From AC-32 sp963715575 (lineage in GTDB: Bacteria > Actinomycetota > Thermoleophilia > Gaiellales > Gaiellaceae), in assembly GCA_963715575.1 (NCBI GenBank), contig OY970250.1, forward strand, positions 2,723,459 through 2,787,458: a stretch of DNA of 64,000 nucleotides, given 5' to 3'. The position numbers and the translations under genes are program-made. The notes beneath the pieces were generated by a model. That model was not told the DNA's origin and made no database searches. It saw only the letters and a program-made list of their open reading frames with translations. Shown here piece by piece: positions 53,893 through 61,774 of the stretch (position 1 is the stretch's first letter; each line of letters starts with the position of its first letter).

Positions 53893-56322
53893 GTGCCGCG
53901 TTCCGCTCGAAAGCAGGCGTCTGCCAGACCGCGGCGCAGGATTCGCAAGCTGCGCCTGTTCGGCCTCCTCCTGATCCTCTTCCTGCTGGGGTCGATGTCG
54001 TTCACCTTCGGCCTCGTCACCTCGGTGGCGAGCGAGATCCCCTCGCTCGACCCGGCGCGGCTGCAGCAGCGCGAGGTGGACGGCTACATCTACGACCGCA
54101 AGGGCAAGCGCGTCCTGTCGGTGCTGCGAGGCCAACAGAGCCGCATCCTCGTCGGCCCGAACGACATCTCCGACCGGATGAAGCTGGCAATCGTGGCGAT
54201 CGAGGACAAGCGCTTCTACGAGCACCGCGGCGTCGACATCCACGGAATCATGCGCGCGGTCTGGCAGGACGCCCGGCACAAGCAGGTGGTCGAGGGCGGC
54301 TCGACGATCACGCAGCAGTTCGTCAAGAACACGTATACGAAGAACCAGCGCTCGATCGGCCGCAAGCTGAAGGAAGCCGCGCTCGCCTGGCAGCTCGAGC
54401 AGCGCTGGTCGAAGGACCGGATCCTGACCGCCTACTTGAACACGATCTACTTCGGCAACGGCGCCTACGGCGTGCAGCAGGCGGCGCTGACCTACTTCCA
54501 CCACGGGGCCGACAAGCTCGGCTGGGCCGAGGCCGCCATGCTCGCCGGCATCCCGGCGGACCCCTCGCGCTACGACCCGGCGACGAACCCGAAGGCCGCG
54601 CGCGAGCGGCGGAACCTCGTGCTGAAGGCGATGCTCGACCAGGGCGACCTCACCTACGCCGAGTACGCGAACGCGTCCAAGGCCAAGCTGCCGAACCCGG
54701 AGGACATCCACCTCTCGGGCGAGCGCGGGCCCGCGCCCTACTTCACGAACTACGTCCAGCAGCAGCTGATCGACCGCTACGGCGCGGGCCGGGTCTTCGG
54801 CGGCGGGTTGCGCGTGCGCACGACGATCGACCTGAACATCCAGCGGTTCGCGCGGCAGGCGATCACGAAGTGGCTCACCGACCCGAACGGCCCCTCGGCC
54901 GCGCTCGTGGCCGTCGATCCGCGCGACGGCAGCGTGCTGGCGATGATCGGCGGCAACAACTACCGCAAGAGCCAGTTCAACCTCGCCGTCCAGGGCGAGC
55001 GGCAGCCGGGCTCCTCGTTCAAGCCGTTCGTGCTCGCGACGGCCCTGAAGGACGGCATCTCGCCCGATTCCGAGTTCGAGTCCGGGCCCGTCTCGATCCC
55101 GCTCGGCGACAAGCTCTGGTACGTGCACAACTACGAGAACTCCGATCTCGGGCGGATCTCGCTCGCGACCGCGACCGAGGTCTCCGACAACACCGTCTAC
55201 GCGCAACTAACCCAGCTCGTCGGGCCGGCCGCGATCGTGCGGACCGCGAAGAAGCTCGGGATCGCGAGCCCGCTGAAGAACTACTTCGCGATCGGCCTCG
55301 GTGCCGAGGCGGTTAATCCGCTCGAGATGGCGCGCGCCTTCTCCACCTTCGACAACGGCGGGCTGCGGATCGACGGCGCCGCCTTCGGCAACCACCCGCG
55401 GGCGATCTCGGACGTGCGGAACGAGGCAGGCCGGATCGTCGACAGCAACCTGCCGGTCGGCCGGCACGTCCTGACCGCGAACACAGCGGCGCTCGTCACC
55501 TCCCTGCTCCAGGGAGTCATGCGGGCCGGTACGGGCAAGCGCGCGCAGCTCTCGGACGGGCGGCCGGTCGCGGGCAAGACGGGCACGACCGAGAACTACG
55601 GCGACGCCTGGTTCGTCGGCTACACGCCGCAGCTGGTCGCGGCGGTTTGGGTCGGCTACCCGACGACGCTGAAGCCGATGCTGACCGAGTACAACGGCGA
55701 CGCGGTCGCCGGCGGCACCTTCCCGGCGCTGATCTGGAAGAGCTTCATGGAGCGGGCGCTGTCCTATCTGCACGACCCGCCGACGGACTTCCCGAGCGTC
55801 TCGCTCCCCTACTCCGTGCCGCGCACGGTCGTCTACCGGAACGGACAGCTCCAGCTCGACAACGGCAACTGCAACAGCACCAAGCAGCTGCTCTATTTCG
55901 CAGGCGAGGGCCCGGCGCGGACCGCGAATTGCAAGGTGAACGAGGTCGAGGTGCCGAGGGTGGTCGGGAGCACGATCTCCGAGGCGAATGCCCGCCTCGC
56001 CGCCCAGCCGCTGACGCCGCAGTACGTCTACGAACCGGCGAAGCCGCTGCAGAAGCTCGGCGTCGTCGTGCGGCAGTTTCCGGCCAAGGGAACGCTCTCG
56101 TCCTACGGCAAGGTGACGCTCGTGGTGCCGAAGGCGCTGCAGGGCAGGGTGCCGAATGTGGTCGGCCTGCGGCTCGGGCGCGCCAAGGCGCGCCTGGAGC
56201 GGTACCACCTGAAGTGGAAGCTCGCCGGTGAGCAGCCGGCAACGGCGAAGGTGATCGGGCAGACGCCGCGCGGCGGCGTGGCAGGCAAGCGCGGGCTGGT
56301 CGTCACGCTGGTCGTAAGGTAA
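53893..56322 (+). CDS. Class A penicillin-binding protein with PASTA domains
   Basis: Polymerises and crosslinks peptidoglycan. The 809-residue protein has a basic cytoplasmic start, one helix (about 22-44), a GT51 transglycosylase (E104 in EDKRFYEHRG; GGSTITQQFVKN), a transpeptidase with SxxK at S374-K377, SDN in EVSDNTVY and KTG in AGKTGTTE, and two C-terminal PASTA domains (EVPRVVGSTISEANARL, RVPNVVGLRLGRAKARL). PASTA-tailed class A PBPs (PonA1-like) are typical of Gram-positives. GTG 53893; a terminator follows. Confidence 0.95.
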   Translation: MPRSARKQASARPRRRIRKLRLFGLLLILFLLGSMSFTFGLVTSVASEIPSLDPARLQQREVDGYIYDRKGKRVLSVLRGQQSRILVGPNDISDRMKLAIVAIEDKRFYEHRGVDIHGIMRAVWQDARHKQVVEGGSTITQQFVKNTYTKNQRSIGRKLKEAALAWQLEQRWSKDRILTAYLNTIYFGNGAYGVQQAALTYFHHGADKLGWAEAAMLAGIPADPSRYDPATNPKAARERRNLVLKAMLDQGDLTYAEYANASKAKLPNPEDIHLSGERGPAPYFTNYVQQQLIDRYGAGRVFGGGLRVRTTIDLNIQRFARQAITKWLTDPNGPSAALVAVDPRDGSVLAMIGGNNYRKSQFNLAVQGERQPGSSFKPFVLATALKDGISPDSEFESGPVSIPLGDKLWYVHNYENSDLGRISLATATEVSDNTVYAQLTQLVGPAAIVRTAKKLGIASPLKNYFAIGLGAEAVNPLEMARAFSTFDNGGLRIDGAAFGNHPRAISDVRNEAGRIVDSNLPVGRHVLTANTAALVTSLLQGVMRAGTGKRAQLSDGRPVAGKTGTTENYGDAWFVGYTPQLVAAVWVGYPTTLKPMLTEYNGDAVAGGTFPALIWKSFMERALSYLHDPPTDFPSVSLPYSVPRTVVYRNGQLQLDNGNCNSTKQLLYFAGEGPARTANCKVNEVEVPRVVGSTISEANARLAAQPLTPQYVYEPAKPLQKLGVVVRQFPAKGTLSSYGKVTLVVPKALQGRVPNVVGLRLGRAKARLERYHLKWKLAGEQPATAKVIGQTPRGGVAGKRGLVVTLVVR

Positions 56323-56325
56323 AGC

Positions 56326-56343
56326 GGCCAAGCCAGCTTGGCC
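56326..56343 (+). terminator. Hairpin terminator after the PBP gene
   Basis: GGCCAAG (56326-56332) and CTTGGCC (56337-56343) around CCAG, followed by TCTCT, 3 bp behind the PBP stop. Confidence 0.6.
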
Positions 56344-56352
56344 TCTCTGGTC

Positions 56353-56370
56353 GGCATCGCAAGCGATGCC
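56353..56370. repeat. 18-bp palindromic repeat, copy 2
   Basis: Identical to 41-58. It starts immediately behind the stop codon (56371-56373, minus strand) of the glycosylase gene and between two convergent genes, a terminator-like position. Confidence 0.7.
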
Positions 56371-56952
56371 TTAGCGGCTGAGGAAGCGTGAGCCGGCCTC
56401 GGCGTAGCGCCACGGCAGCTCGGCCGCGCGCGTGATCCCGATCCGCGGGCCTCTGACCACCTCGACCGGCGCCTCGGCAGCGAGGAGCTCGAACGGCGGC
56501 CGGTCGAGCGCGAGACCGTCGTGCTCGCGCGTGACGCCGAGTGCCTGGCAGAGCCGGCCCGGGCCGCTGCACAGCAGCCGCGGGTCGTCGAGCCCGCGTC
56601 GCTCGCGCATCGCCTCGAGCCCGTGCGTCGGCTCCAGCGCACGGACGAGCACGGCATTCGCCACGCCTTCGTCCTCGCAGACGAGGTTCAGGCACCAGTG
56701 GATCCCGTACGAGCGGTAGACGTAGGCGCGCCCTGGCGGGCCGAACATCGACGCGTTCCGCTCGGTGCGGCCGCGGTAGCCGTGGCTCGCCGGGTCCTCG
56801 TGGTCGTAGGCCTCGACCTCGACGATCCGCCCGCCGACGCCGTCGACAAGCAGCGTCACCCCGATCAGCGCGGGCGCGACCTCGTGGACGCTGCGGGCGA
56901 AGGCCTCAGCCGGGAGCGCGCGAGTCGTAGTGGATGAAGGCGGGGACGGCAA
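56371..56952 (-). CDS. 3-methyladenine DNA glycosylase (AAG/MPG family)
   Basis: Removes alkylated purines from DNA. The 193-residue protein has the family blocks IVEVEAYDHEDPASHGYRGRTERNASMFGPPGRAYVYRSYGIHWCLN (split here by family convention into EVEAY with the catalytic Glu and FGPPG/YVYRSYG) and LCSGPGRLCQALG. The ATG at 56952 overlaps the MFS gene by 47 bp; a shorter start cannot be ruled out. Confidence 0.93.
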   Translation of the reverse strand: MPSPPSSTTTRALPAEAFARSVHEVAPALIGVTLLVDGVGGRIVEVEAYDHEDPASHGYRGRTERNASMFGPPGRAYVYRSYGIHWCLNLVCEDEGVANAVLVRALEPTHGLEAMRERRGLDDPRLLCSGPGRLCQALGVTREHDGLALDRPPFELLAAEAPVEVVRGPRIGITRAAELPWRYAEAGSRFLSR

Positions 56953-58168
56953 GGGCGACCACGAAGGTACCGACGATGCAGAGGAGCCCGCCGGAGACGA
57001 TCGAGAGGCGCACGCTCGTCAGCGAGGCGACGAGCCCGGCCTCGACGTTGCCGAGCGCCGGTGTCGCCGCGACCTGCGCGAACTCGATCCCGGAGACGCG
57101 GCCCCGGAGCGGATCCGGTGTGACCCTCCAGAGGATCGTCCCGCGCAGGACGGCGCTGACGTTGTCCGCGGCACCGGCTGCCGCGAGCAGGAGCAGGGCG
57201 AGCCAGAGCGTCTCGGCGAAGCCGAAGAAGGCGATCGCCAGGCCCCAGAGTGCGGCGGCGATGCACACGACCAGGCCCTGGCGGCGCACGTGGGCGGTCC
57301 AGCCGGAGACGAGCGAGGCCGCGAGCGCGCCGGCGTAGGGCGCGGCATACATCAGGCCGAGCACGCCGGCGCCGCCGTGGAAACGGTTCAAAGCGAGCGC
57401 GGGAAAGAGTGCGCGCGGCATCCCGAAGACCATCGCGTTCGAGTCGACGAGGAACATGCCGAGCAGCGCCTTCTTGCGGCGGACGAAGCGGAAGCCCTCG
57501 GCGATCGTGCGCAGGCTCGGCCGATCGGCATCGTGGGCGGGCGCCAGCGCCGGGAGACGCCAGACCGACCAGAGCGAGGCCGTGAAGGTGGCCGCGTCCA
57601 GCAGGTACGCGCCCTTGAGGCCGAGGACGGCGATCAGCAGGCCGCCGAGCGCCGGCCCCGCAACATTGGTCGTGCTGCCGTAGACGTTCTCGATTGCGAT
57701 CGCCGCGGTCAGCTCGTCCTGGTGGACAAGGCGTGGGATGACGCTGTTCATGCCGGCGACGCCGAGCGAGAAGATCGACATCGCGAGCGTCACCAGCACG
57801 TAGATCGCCCAGACGCGCGGCTGCTCGAGGGACGCGTTGAAGGCGAAGCCGAGCGCGACGACCGCCAGCAGCACCTCGGTGACGAGCAGCAGCTTGCGCT
57901 TGTCGACCGCGTCGGCGATCGCGCCGCCGACGATCGTCAGGGTCAGCAGCGGGAAGAGCTCGCAGAGCGAGAGCAGGCCGACCTGCAGGGTCGAATGCGT
58001 CAGCTGGTAAAGCTGGAACGGCGCGGCGACGGCGGCGATCTCGCTGCCGAACGTCGAGATCGTCTGGCCGACGAACAGTCGCCGGAAGGGCGGGTGGCGC
58101 TTGAGCGGGCCGAGGTCGATCGCCAGCCGGCGGACGAGCCCGGGCTCGCGGATCTCGGAGGGCTCCAC
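56906..58168 (-). CDS. MFS transporter (EntS/MFS_3-like)
   Basis: The 420-residue membrane protein has about 12 helices and the MFS_3 start HPPFRRLFVGQTISTFGSEI, with GGAIADAVDKRKLLL as the 2-3 loop. It probably exports a siderophore or drug-like molecule. GTG 58168 (VEPSEIREPGL start) is preferred over an ATG at 58261 because the palindromic repeat at 58172-58189 lies between them. The repeat occupies the ribosome-binding-site position, which may affect translation. Confidence 0.85.
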   Translation of the reverse strand: MEPSEIREPGLVRRLAIDLGPLKRHPPFRRLFVGQTISTFGSEIAAVAAPFQLYQLTHSTLQVGLLSLCELFPLLTLTIVGGAIADAVDKRKLLLVTEVLLAVVALGFAFNASLEQPRVWAIYVLVTLAMSIFSLGVAGMNSVIPRLVHQDELTAAIAIENVYGSTTNVAGPALGGLLIAVLGLKGAYLLDAATFTASLWSVWRLPALAPAHDADRPSLRTIAEGFRFVRRKKALLGMFLVDSNAMVFGMPRALFPALALNRFHGGAGVLGLMYAAPYAGALAASLVSGWTAHVRRQGLVVCIAAALWGLAIAFFGFAETLWLALLLLAAAGAADNVSAVLRGTILWRVTPDPLRGRVSGIEFAQVAATPALGNVEAGLVASLTSVRLSIVSGGLLCIVGTFVVALAVPAFIHYDSRAPG

Positions 58169-58171
58169 TAA

Positions 58172-58189
58172 GGCGTCGCTTGCGATGCC
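58172..58189. repeat. 18-bp palindromic repeat, copy 3 (reverse orientation)
   Basis: GGCGTCGCTTGCGATGCC, the reverse complement of the other copies with one arm mismatch. It lies 3 bp from the MFS start codon and 82 bp behind the stop of the RemA-like gene. Confidence 0.65.
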
Positions 58190-58270
58190 GACATCAGGAC
58201 CGCGACCTCCGATCGCGCGTCCGTCTGAAACGACCGGTCGATCCGATGGCGCTCGCGACACCCACCGTTA

Positions 58271-58627
58271 CTAGAAGAGCTTGTCTGGGTCGTCCGGGCG
58301 GGCGGTGGCCTCGAGCAGGTGGCGCGCGCGGCGGCCCAGATCGGCCAGGTCGACGCGGCCGCTCTGCGACTGCTCGGCCAGGCGCTGCGCGAGGTCGAGC
58401 GCCTCGTCGAGGATCGGCTTCCCGAGTGCCTGCTCCTGCCCCATGTCGGCGAGGATCGTGCGCTCCGTGCGCGAGGCGACGATCGGCTCGCTCACGCCCT
58501 CGACCCAGACGAGCGTGCGGCGCCCGTGCCCGCGCCGCTCGTCACGGATAGGCTCGATCGCGTAGATCTTGTCCGCGCGCGCGTACTTGCCGAAGCCGAG
58601 GAAGACCATCCGGTTACCGTCCGCCAT
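58271..58627 (-). CDS. RemA/DUF370-like small protein
   Basis: The 118-residue protein resembles RemA-family DNA-binding regulators in MVFLGFGKYARADKIYAIEPI, GRRTLVWVEGVSEPIVASRTERTIL. The stretch between the first and second strands is shorter than in Bacillus RemA, and a helical tail of about 45 residues is added. RemA forms DNA-wrapping rings that activate matrix genes. The family assignment is by eye. The upstream 200 bp hold dispersed repeat copy B. Confidence 0.55.
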   Translation of the reverse strand: MADGNRMVFLGFGKYARADKIYAIEPIRDERRGHGRRTLVWVEGVSEPIVASRTERTILADMGQEQALGKPILDEALDLAQRLAEQSQSGRVDLADLGRRARHLLEATARPDDPDKLF

Positions 58628-58711
58628 GCCGGGATTATCGCCGGGCGACCGGGCGTAACGCGACAGGTTGGTGTTCTCGCGCGCGCGCCAACCCGTACCC
58701 CCGCCCAGAAC

Positions 58712-58813
58712 GGTGGGGTTGCATACCCGCCGCCCTCGGCGTTGACGTTAGCCGCGCCGAGCGCGCAAGTGTGTGACCGGACGGCGCCGGGTCCGTGCCG
58801 GTTCGTCCACAGG
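58712..58813. repeat. 102-bp dispersed intergenic repeat, copy B
   Basis: Related to 44804-44904, same orientation, with matching ends GGTGGGG and GTGCCGGTTCGTCCACAGG. It begins 14 nt behind the stop of the aminotransferase gene on the minus strand, comparable to 11 nt for copy A. The last segment contains TCGTCCACA, one mismatch from the actinobacterial DnaA box TTGTCCACA. Confidence 0.6.
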
Positions 58814-58827
58814 TCTGGAGCGCAGGT

Positions 58828-59946
58828 CTAGAGCACGTTGCGCAGGGCCTCGACCACGCGCTCCTGGTCATCGGCCTCGAGCTGCGGGTAGAACGGCAGC
58901 GCCAACGTCCGCGAGGCGACATCCTCGGCGACCGGGCACGTGCCCTCCGAGAAGCCGTACGCCTCGCGCATGTACGGCTGCAGGTGGACGCACGGCACGT
59001 AGTCGGCGGTGCCGATCCCGGCCGCTCGCAGCTCCGACATCACATGGTCGCGGTCGGCTCCTTGCGGCAGCGCGACCACGTAGACGAACCAGGAGCGCCG
59101 GTGATCCGCGTCGTCGGCGCACAGCGGCTCGACGCCCACGTCCTCGAGCAGCCGCCCGTACCGCTCGGCCACCTCCGCCCGCAGGGCCAGCAACCGGTCC
59201 AGCTTCTCGAGCTGCGCGATCCCGATCGCCGCCTGCACGTCCGTCCAGCGGTAGTTCCAGCCGAGGCGCACGTGGTTGAACCAGGCGCCGCCGTCGTAGT
59301 CGCGGCCCTGGTTGCGCAGGCTGCGGACGAGCTGCCACTCGCGCTCCGAATGCGTGAAGACGACGCCTCCCTCGCCCGTCGCCAGCTGCTTGTTCGGGTA
59401 GAAGCCGAACACGCCCGAAGGGCCTTGCGAACCGATCGGCTCGCCCTTGTACTCGGCGCCGAGCGCCTCCGCCGCGTCCTCGATCAGCGCCAGCCCCCGC
59501 TCCGAGCAGAGCGCGCGCAGCTCCTCGAGCTCGCAGGGATAGCCGAACATGTCCACCGCCACGACCGCCTTCGTGCGCTCGGTGATCGCGGCCTCGACCG
59601 CCGCCGGATCGAGGTTCAGCGTGCGCGGGTCGACGTCGGCGAAGACCGGCGTCGCGCCTTCGAAGATGAAGCAGTTCGCGCTCGAGGCGAAGGAGATCGG
59701 CGAGGTGATCGCCTCGTCGCCGGGCCCGAGCCCGACAATACGGCAGAGCAGGTGCAGACCCGCGGTGCCGCTCGAGACGGCAGCCACGTAGGGCGCGCCG
59801 ATTCGCTCGGCCAGCAGCTCCTCGAAGCGGTCGATCGTCGGCCCGAGCGAGAGCCGCCCGGAGCGCAGCACCTCGAGCACGAGCTCTTCCTCCCGCTCTT
59901 CCAGCAGCGGGCGAGCGAGCGGAATCTCCCGCAGGCCGGTGCTCAA
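58828..59946 (-). CDS. DegT/DnrJ/EryC1/StrS-type PLP aminotransferase
   Basis: Transfers an amino group to a sugar or related carbonyl using PLP. The 372-residue protein has SSGTAGLHLLCRI, DEAITSPISFASSAN, IEDAAEALG with the PLP-contact Asp and the Schiff-base Lys in FYPNKQLATGEGG. Relatives make amino sugars for cell-surface polymers. The TTG at 59946 overlaps the ilvE stop (TTGA), so it is coupled to ilvE although its usual substrates differ. Confidence 0.9.
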   Translation of the reverse strand: MSTGLREIPLARPLLEEREEELVLEVLRSGRLSLGPTIDRFEELLAERIGAPYVAAVSSGTAGLHLLCRIVGLGPGDEAITSPISFASSANCFIFEGATPVFADVDPRTLNLDPAAVEAAITERTKAVVAVDMFGYPCELEELRALCSERGLALIEDAAEALGAEYKGEPIGSQGPSGVFGFYPNKQLATGEGGVVFTHSEREWQLVRSLRNQGRDYDGGAWFNHVRLGWNYRWTDVQAAIGIAQLEKLDRLLALRAEVAERYGRLLEDVGVEPLCADDADHRRSWFVYVVALPQGADRDHVMSELRAAGIGTADYVPCVHLQPYMREAYGFSEGTCPVAEDVASRTLALPFYPQLEADDQERVVEALRNVL

Positions 59947-60869
59947 GCCTCGGCCGGCGCGGGCGTGGCGTACTCGAGCCACTGGGCCCAGCGCTCGCTG
60001 CGGCCGCGCGCGGTGTCCAGGTAGGCCTCCTGGATCTCGAGCGTGATCGGCCCCACCCCGATCTCGACGTCGTCCACCGAGCGGAGCGGCGTCACCTCGG
60101 CCGCGGTGCCGGTCATGAAGGCCTCGTCGGCGAGATAGAGGTCGGACCGGATCAGCCCCTTCTCGTGCACGCGGTAGCCGAGGTCCTGCGCGATCTGGAT
60201 CACCGTGTCGCGCGTGATGCCCGGCAGGATCGAGGTCGAGAGGTCCGGCGTGTAGAGCTCGCCGTCCTTGACCATGAAGACGTTCTCGCCCGAGCCGTCC
60301 GCGACGAAGCCGTCGGCGGTGAGCAGGATCGCCTCGTCGTAGCCGGCGCGGTTCGCCTCGGTCACGGCCAGCATCGAGTTGAGGTAGACGCCGGTCGCCT
60401 TGGCAACGTGTGGGATCACGTTCGGCCCGATGCGCTCCCAGCTCGAGATCTTTGCGCTGATGCCCTTGGCGAGGCCTTCCTCGCCGAGGTACGCGCCCCA
60501 AGGCCAGCTCATGATCACGACGTCGACCGGGTTGCCGAGCGCCGAGACGCCGAGCTCGCCGTAGCCGAAGAAGGCAATCGGGCGCAGGTAGCACTCGGGC
60601 AGCCCGTTGGCGGCAATCAGCTCGTGGCACGAGGCCCGGAGCTCCTCGACCGAGTAGGGCAGCTCCATGTGCAGCAGCTTCGCCGAGTTGTGGAGGCGCT
60701 TGAGGTGGTCGGTCAGCCGGAAGACGGCCGAGCCCTTGTCGGTCTCGTAGGCGCGGATGCCCTCGAAGACGCCGGAGCCGTAGTGCAGCCCGTGCGCGCC
60801 GACGTGAATCCGGGCGTCGGCCCAGTCGACGAGCTCTCCGTTCATCCAGATCTTCTCGGTCTCGCGCAT
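59943..60869 (-). CDS. ilvE: Branched-chain amino acid aminotransferase
   Basis: Last step of Val/Leu/Ile synthesis and first step of their breakdown. The 308-residue class IV PLP enzyme has HGLHYGSGVFEGIRAY, the PLP Lys in HVAKATGVYLNSML and the EANRAGYDEAILL, GSGENVFMV motifs. ATG 60869 is preceded by GGAGGCG. Second in a leftward run with the YbaK-like gene. Confidence 0.94.
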   Translation of the reverse strand: MRETEKIWMNGELVDWADARIHVGAHGLHYGSGVFEGIRAYETDKGSAVFRLTDHLKRLHNSAKLLHMELPYSVEELRASCHELIAANGLPECYLRPIAFFGYGELGVSALGNPVDVVIMSWPWGAYLGEEGLAKGISAKISSWERIGPNVIPHVAKATGVYLNSMLAVTEANRAGYDEAILLTADGFVADGSGENVFMVKDGELYTPDLSTSILPGITRDTVIQIAQDLGYRVHEKGLIRSDLYLADEAFMTGTAAEVTPLRSVDDVEIGVGPITLEIQEAYLDTARGRSERWAQWLEYATPAPAEA

Positions 60870-60881
60870 TCGGGCGCCTCC

Positions 60882-61385
60882 TCAGGTCGAATGGTACGGG
60901 GCCTGCTCGACGACGTCCATCGGACGCGCGCGCGAGAGGCGCAGCAGCTCGGTCGGGGACAGCGCGGCCATGTGCCGCTCGGAGCCCGCGCCGACCCACA
61001 GCACGGGCCGGGACAACAGCGTTCGCTCGACGAAGACCGCGTCGACGTGCTCGAGCGGGAACGGGGCGACTGCTCCGGGGTCGAAACCCGTCGCCTCCCG
61101 CACCTCCTCGCTGCCCGCGATCCGCGCGAACTTGCTGCCTGCCGCGCGCGCGACCTTCTCGGAGTCGGCGCGCCGGTCGCCCGGCACGAGCGCCAGCACC
61201 TTACGGCCGTCACAGTCGAAGACGAGCGACTTGACGATCTGGCCGAGCTCGCACCCGACCGCCTGCGCGGCGTCCTTCGCGGTCGGGGTTCCCTCCGGGA
61301 ACTCTTCGACTCGCACCTCCGCGCGAGCCTCGCGCAGAAAGGAGGTGACCCGCTGGACGGCCTCCGGCCAGGCACTGGTCGCCAC
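60882..61385 (-). CDS. YbaK/EbsC-type aminoacyl-tRNA deacylase
   Basis: Hydrolyses mischarged aminoacyl-tRNA, like Cys-tRNA(Pro) deacylase. The 167-residue protein has AKDAAQAVGCELGQIVKSLVFDCDG with the catalytic Lys in IVKSL, ALVPGDRRAD and the GFDPGAVAPFPL and FVERTLLSRPVLWVGAGS segments. GTG 61385 has TACCCT 6 nt upstream and is preferred over an upstream start. Confidence 0.88.
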   Translation of the reverse strand: MATSAWPEAVQRVTSFLREARAEVRVEEFPEGTPTAKDAAQAVGCELGQIVKSLVFDCDGRKVLALVPGDRRADSEKVARAAGSKFARIAGSEEVREATGFDPGAVAPFPLEHVDAVFVERTLLSRPVLWVGAGSERHMAALSPTELLRLSRARPMDVVEQAPYHST

Positions 61386-61438
61386 GCCGGAAGGGTACCG
61401 GCGCAACCGAATGCGGAGCTCGGGCGTTGTTACCCCCG

Positions 61439-61774
61439 ATGACGGCACGAGCAGAGATCGCGCGGAACGAGGCCTTCTTCCGCGCCGTGAACGAGGGAAT
61501 CGCCGAGGCGTCCGAGCGCTTCGAGTCCGAGGAGGCCGAGTTCCTCTGCGAGTGCGGCGACGACCACTGCACGCGCAGGATCGAGGTCCCGCTCGAAGAG
61601 TACGAAGCCGTGCGCGAGCATCCGACGCGGTTCCTCGTCAAGCGCGGGCACGTGCTGCCCGAGGTCGAGCAGGTCGTACGCCGGCGGCGCCGCTACGCGA
61701 TCGTGGACAAGGTCGACCGCGTCGCGGCACGGGTCGTCCGGCGGCTCAACCCTCGTCGCCCCCGGCCAGCCTGA
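61439..61774 (+). CDS. Conserved actinobacterial hypothetical protein with CxC motif
   Basis: The 111-residue protein starts with a helix (IARNEAFFRAVNEGIAEASERF), then FLCECGDDHCTRRIEVPLEEYEAVREHP, where three Cys and a His could bind a metal, and ends in a basic tail. I recall similar small proteins across actinobacteria without a known role. Its 3' end overlaps serA by 29 bp. TTG 61427 is an alternative start. Confidence 0.7.
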   Translation: MTARAEIARNEAFFRAVNEGIAEASERFESEEAEFLCECGDDHCTRRIEVPLEEYEAVREHPTRFLVKRGHVLPEVEQVVRRRRRYAIVDKVDRVAARVVRRLNPRRPRPA

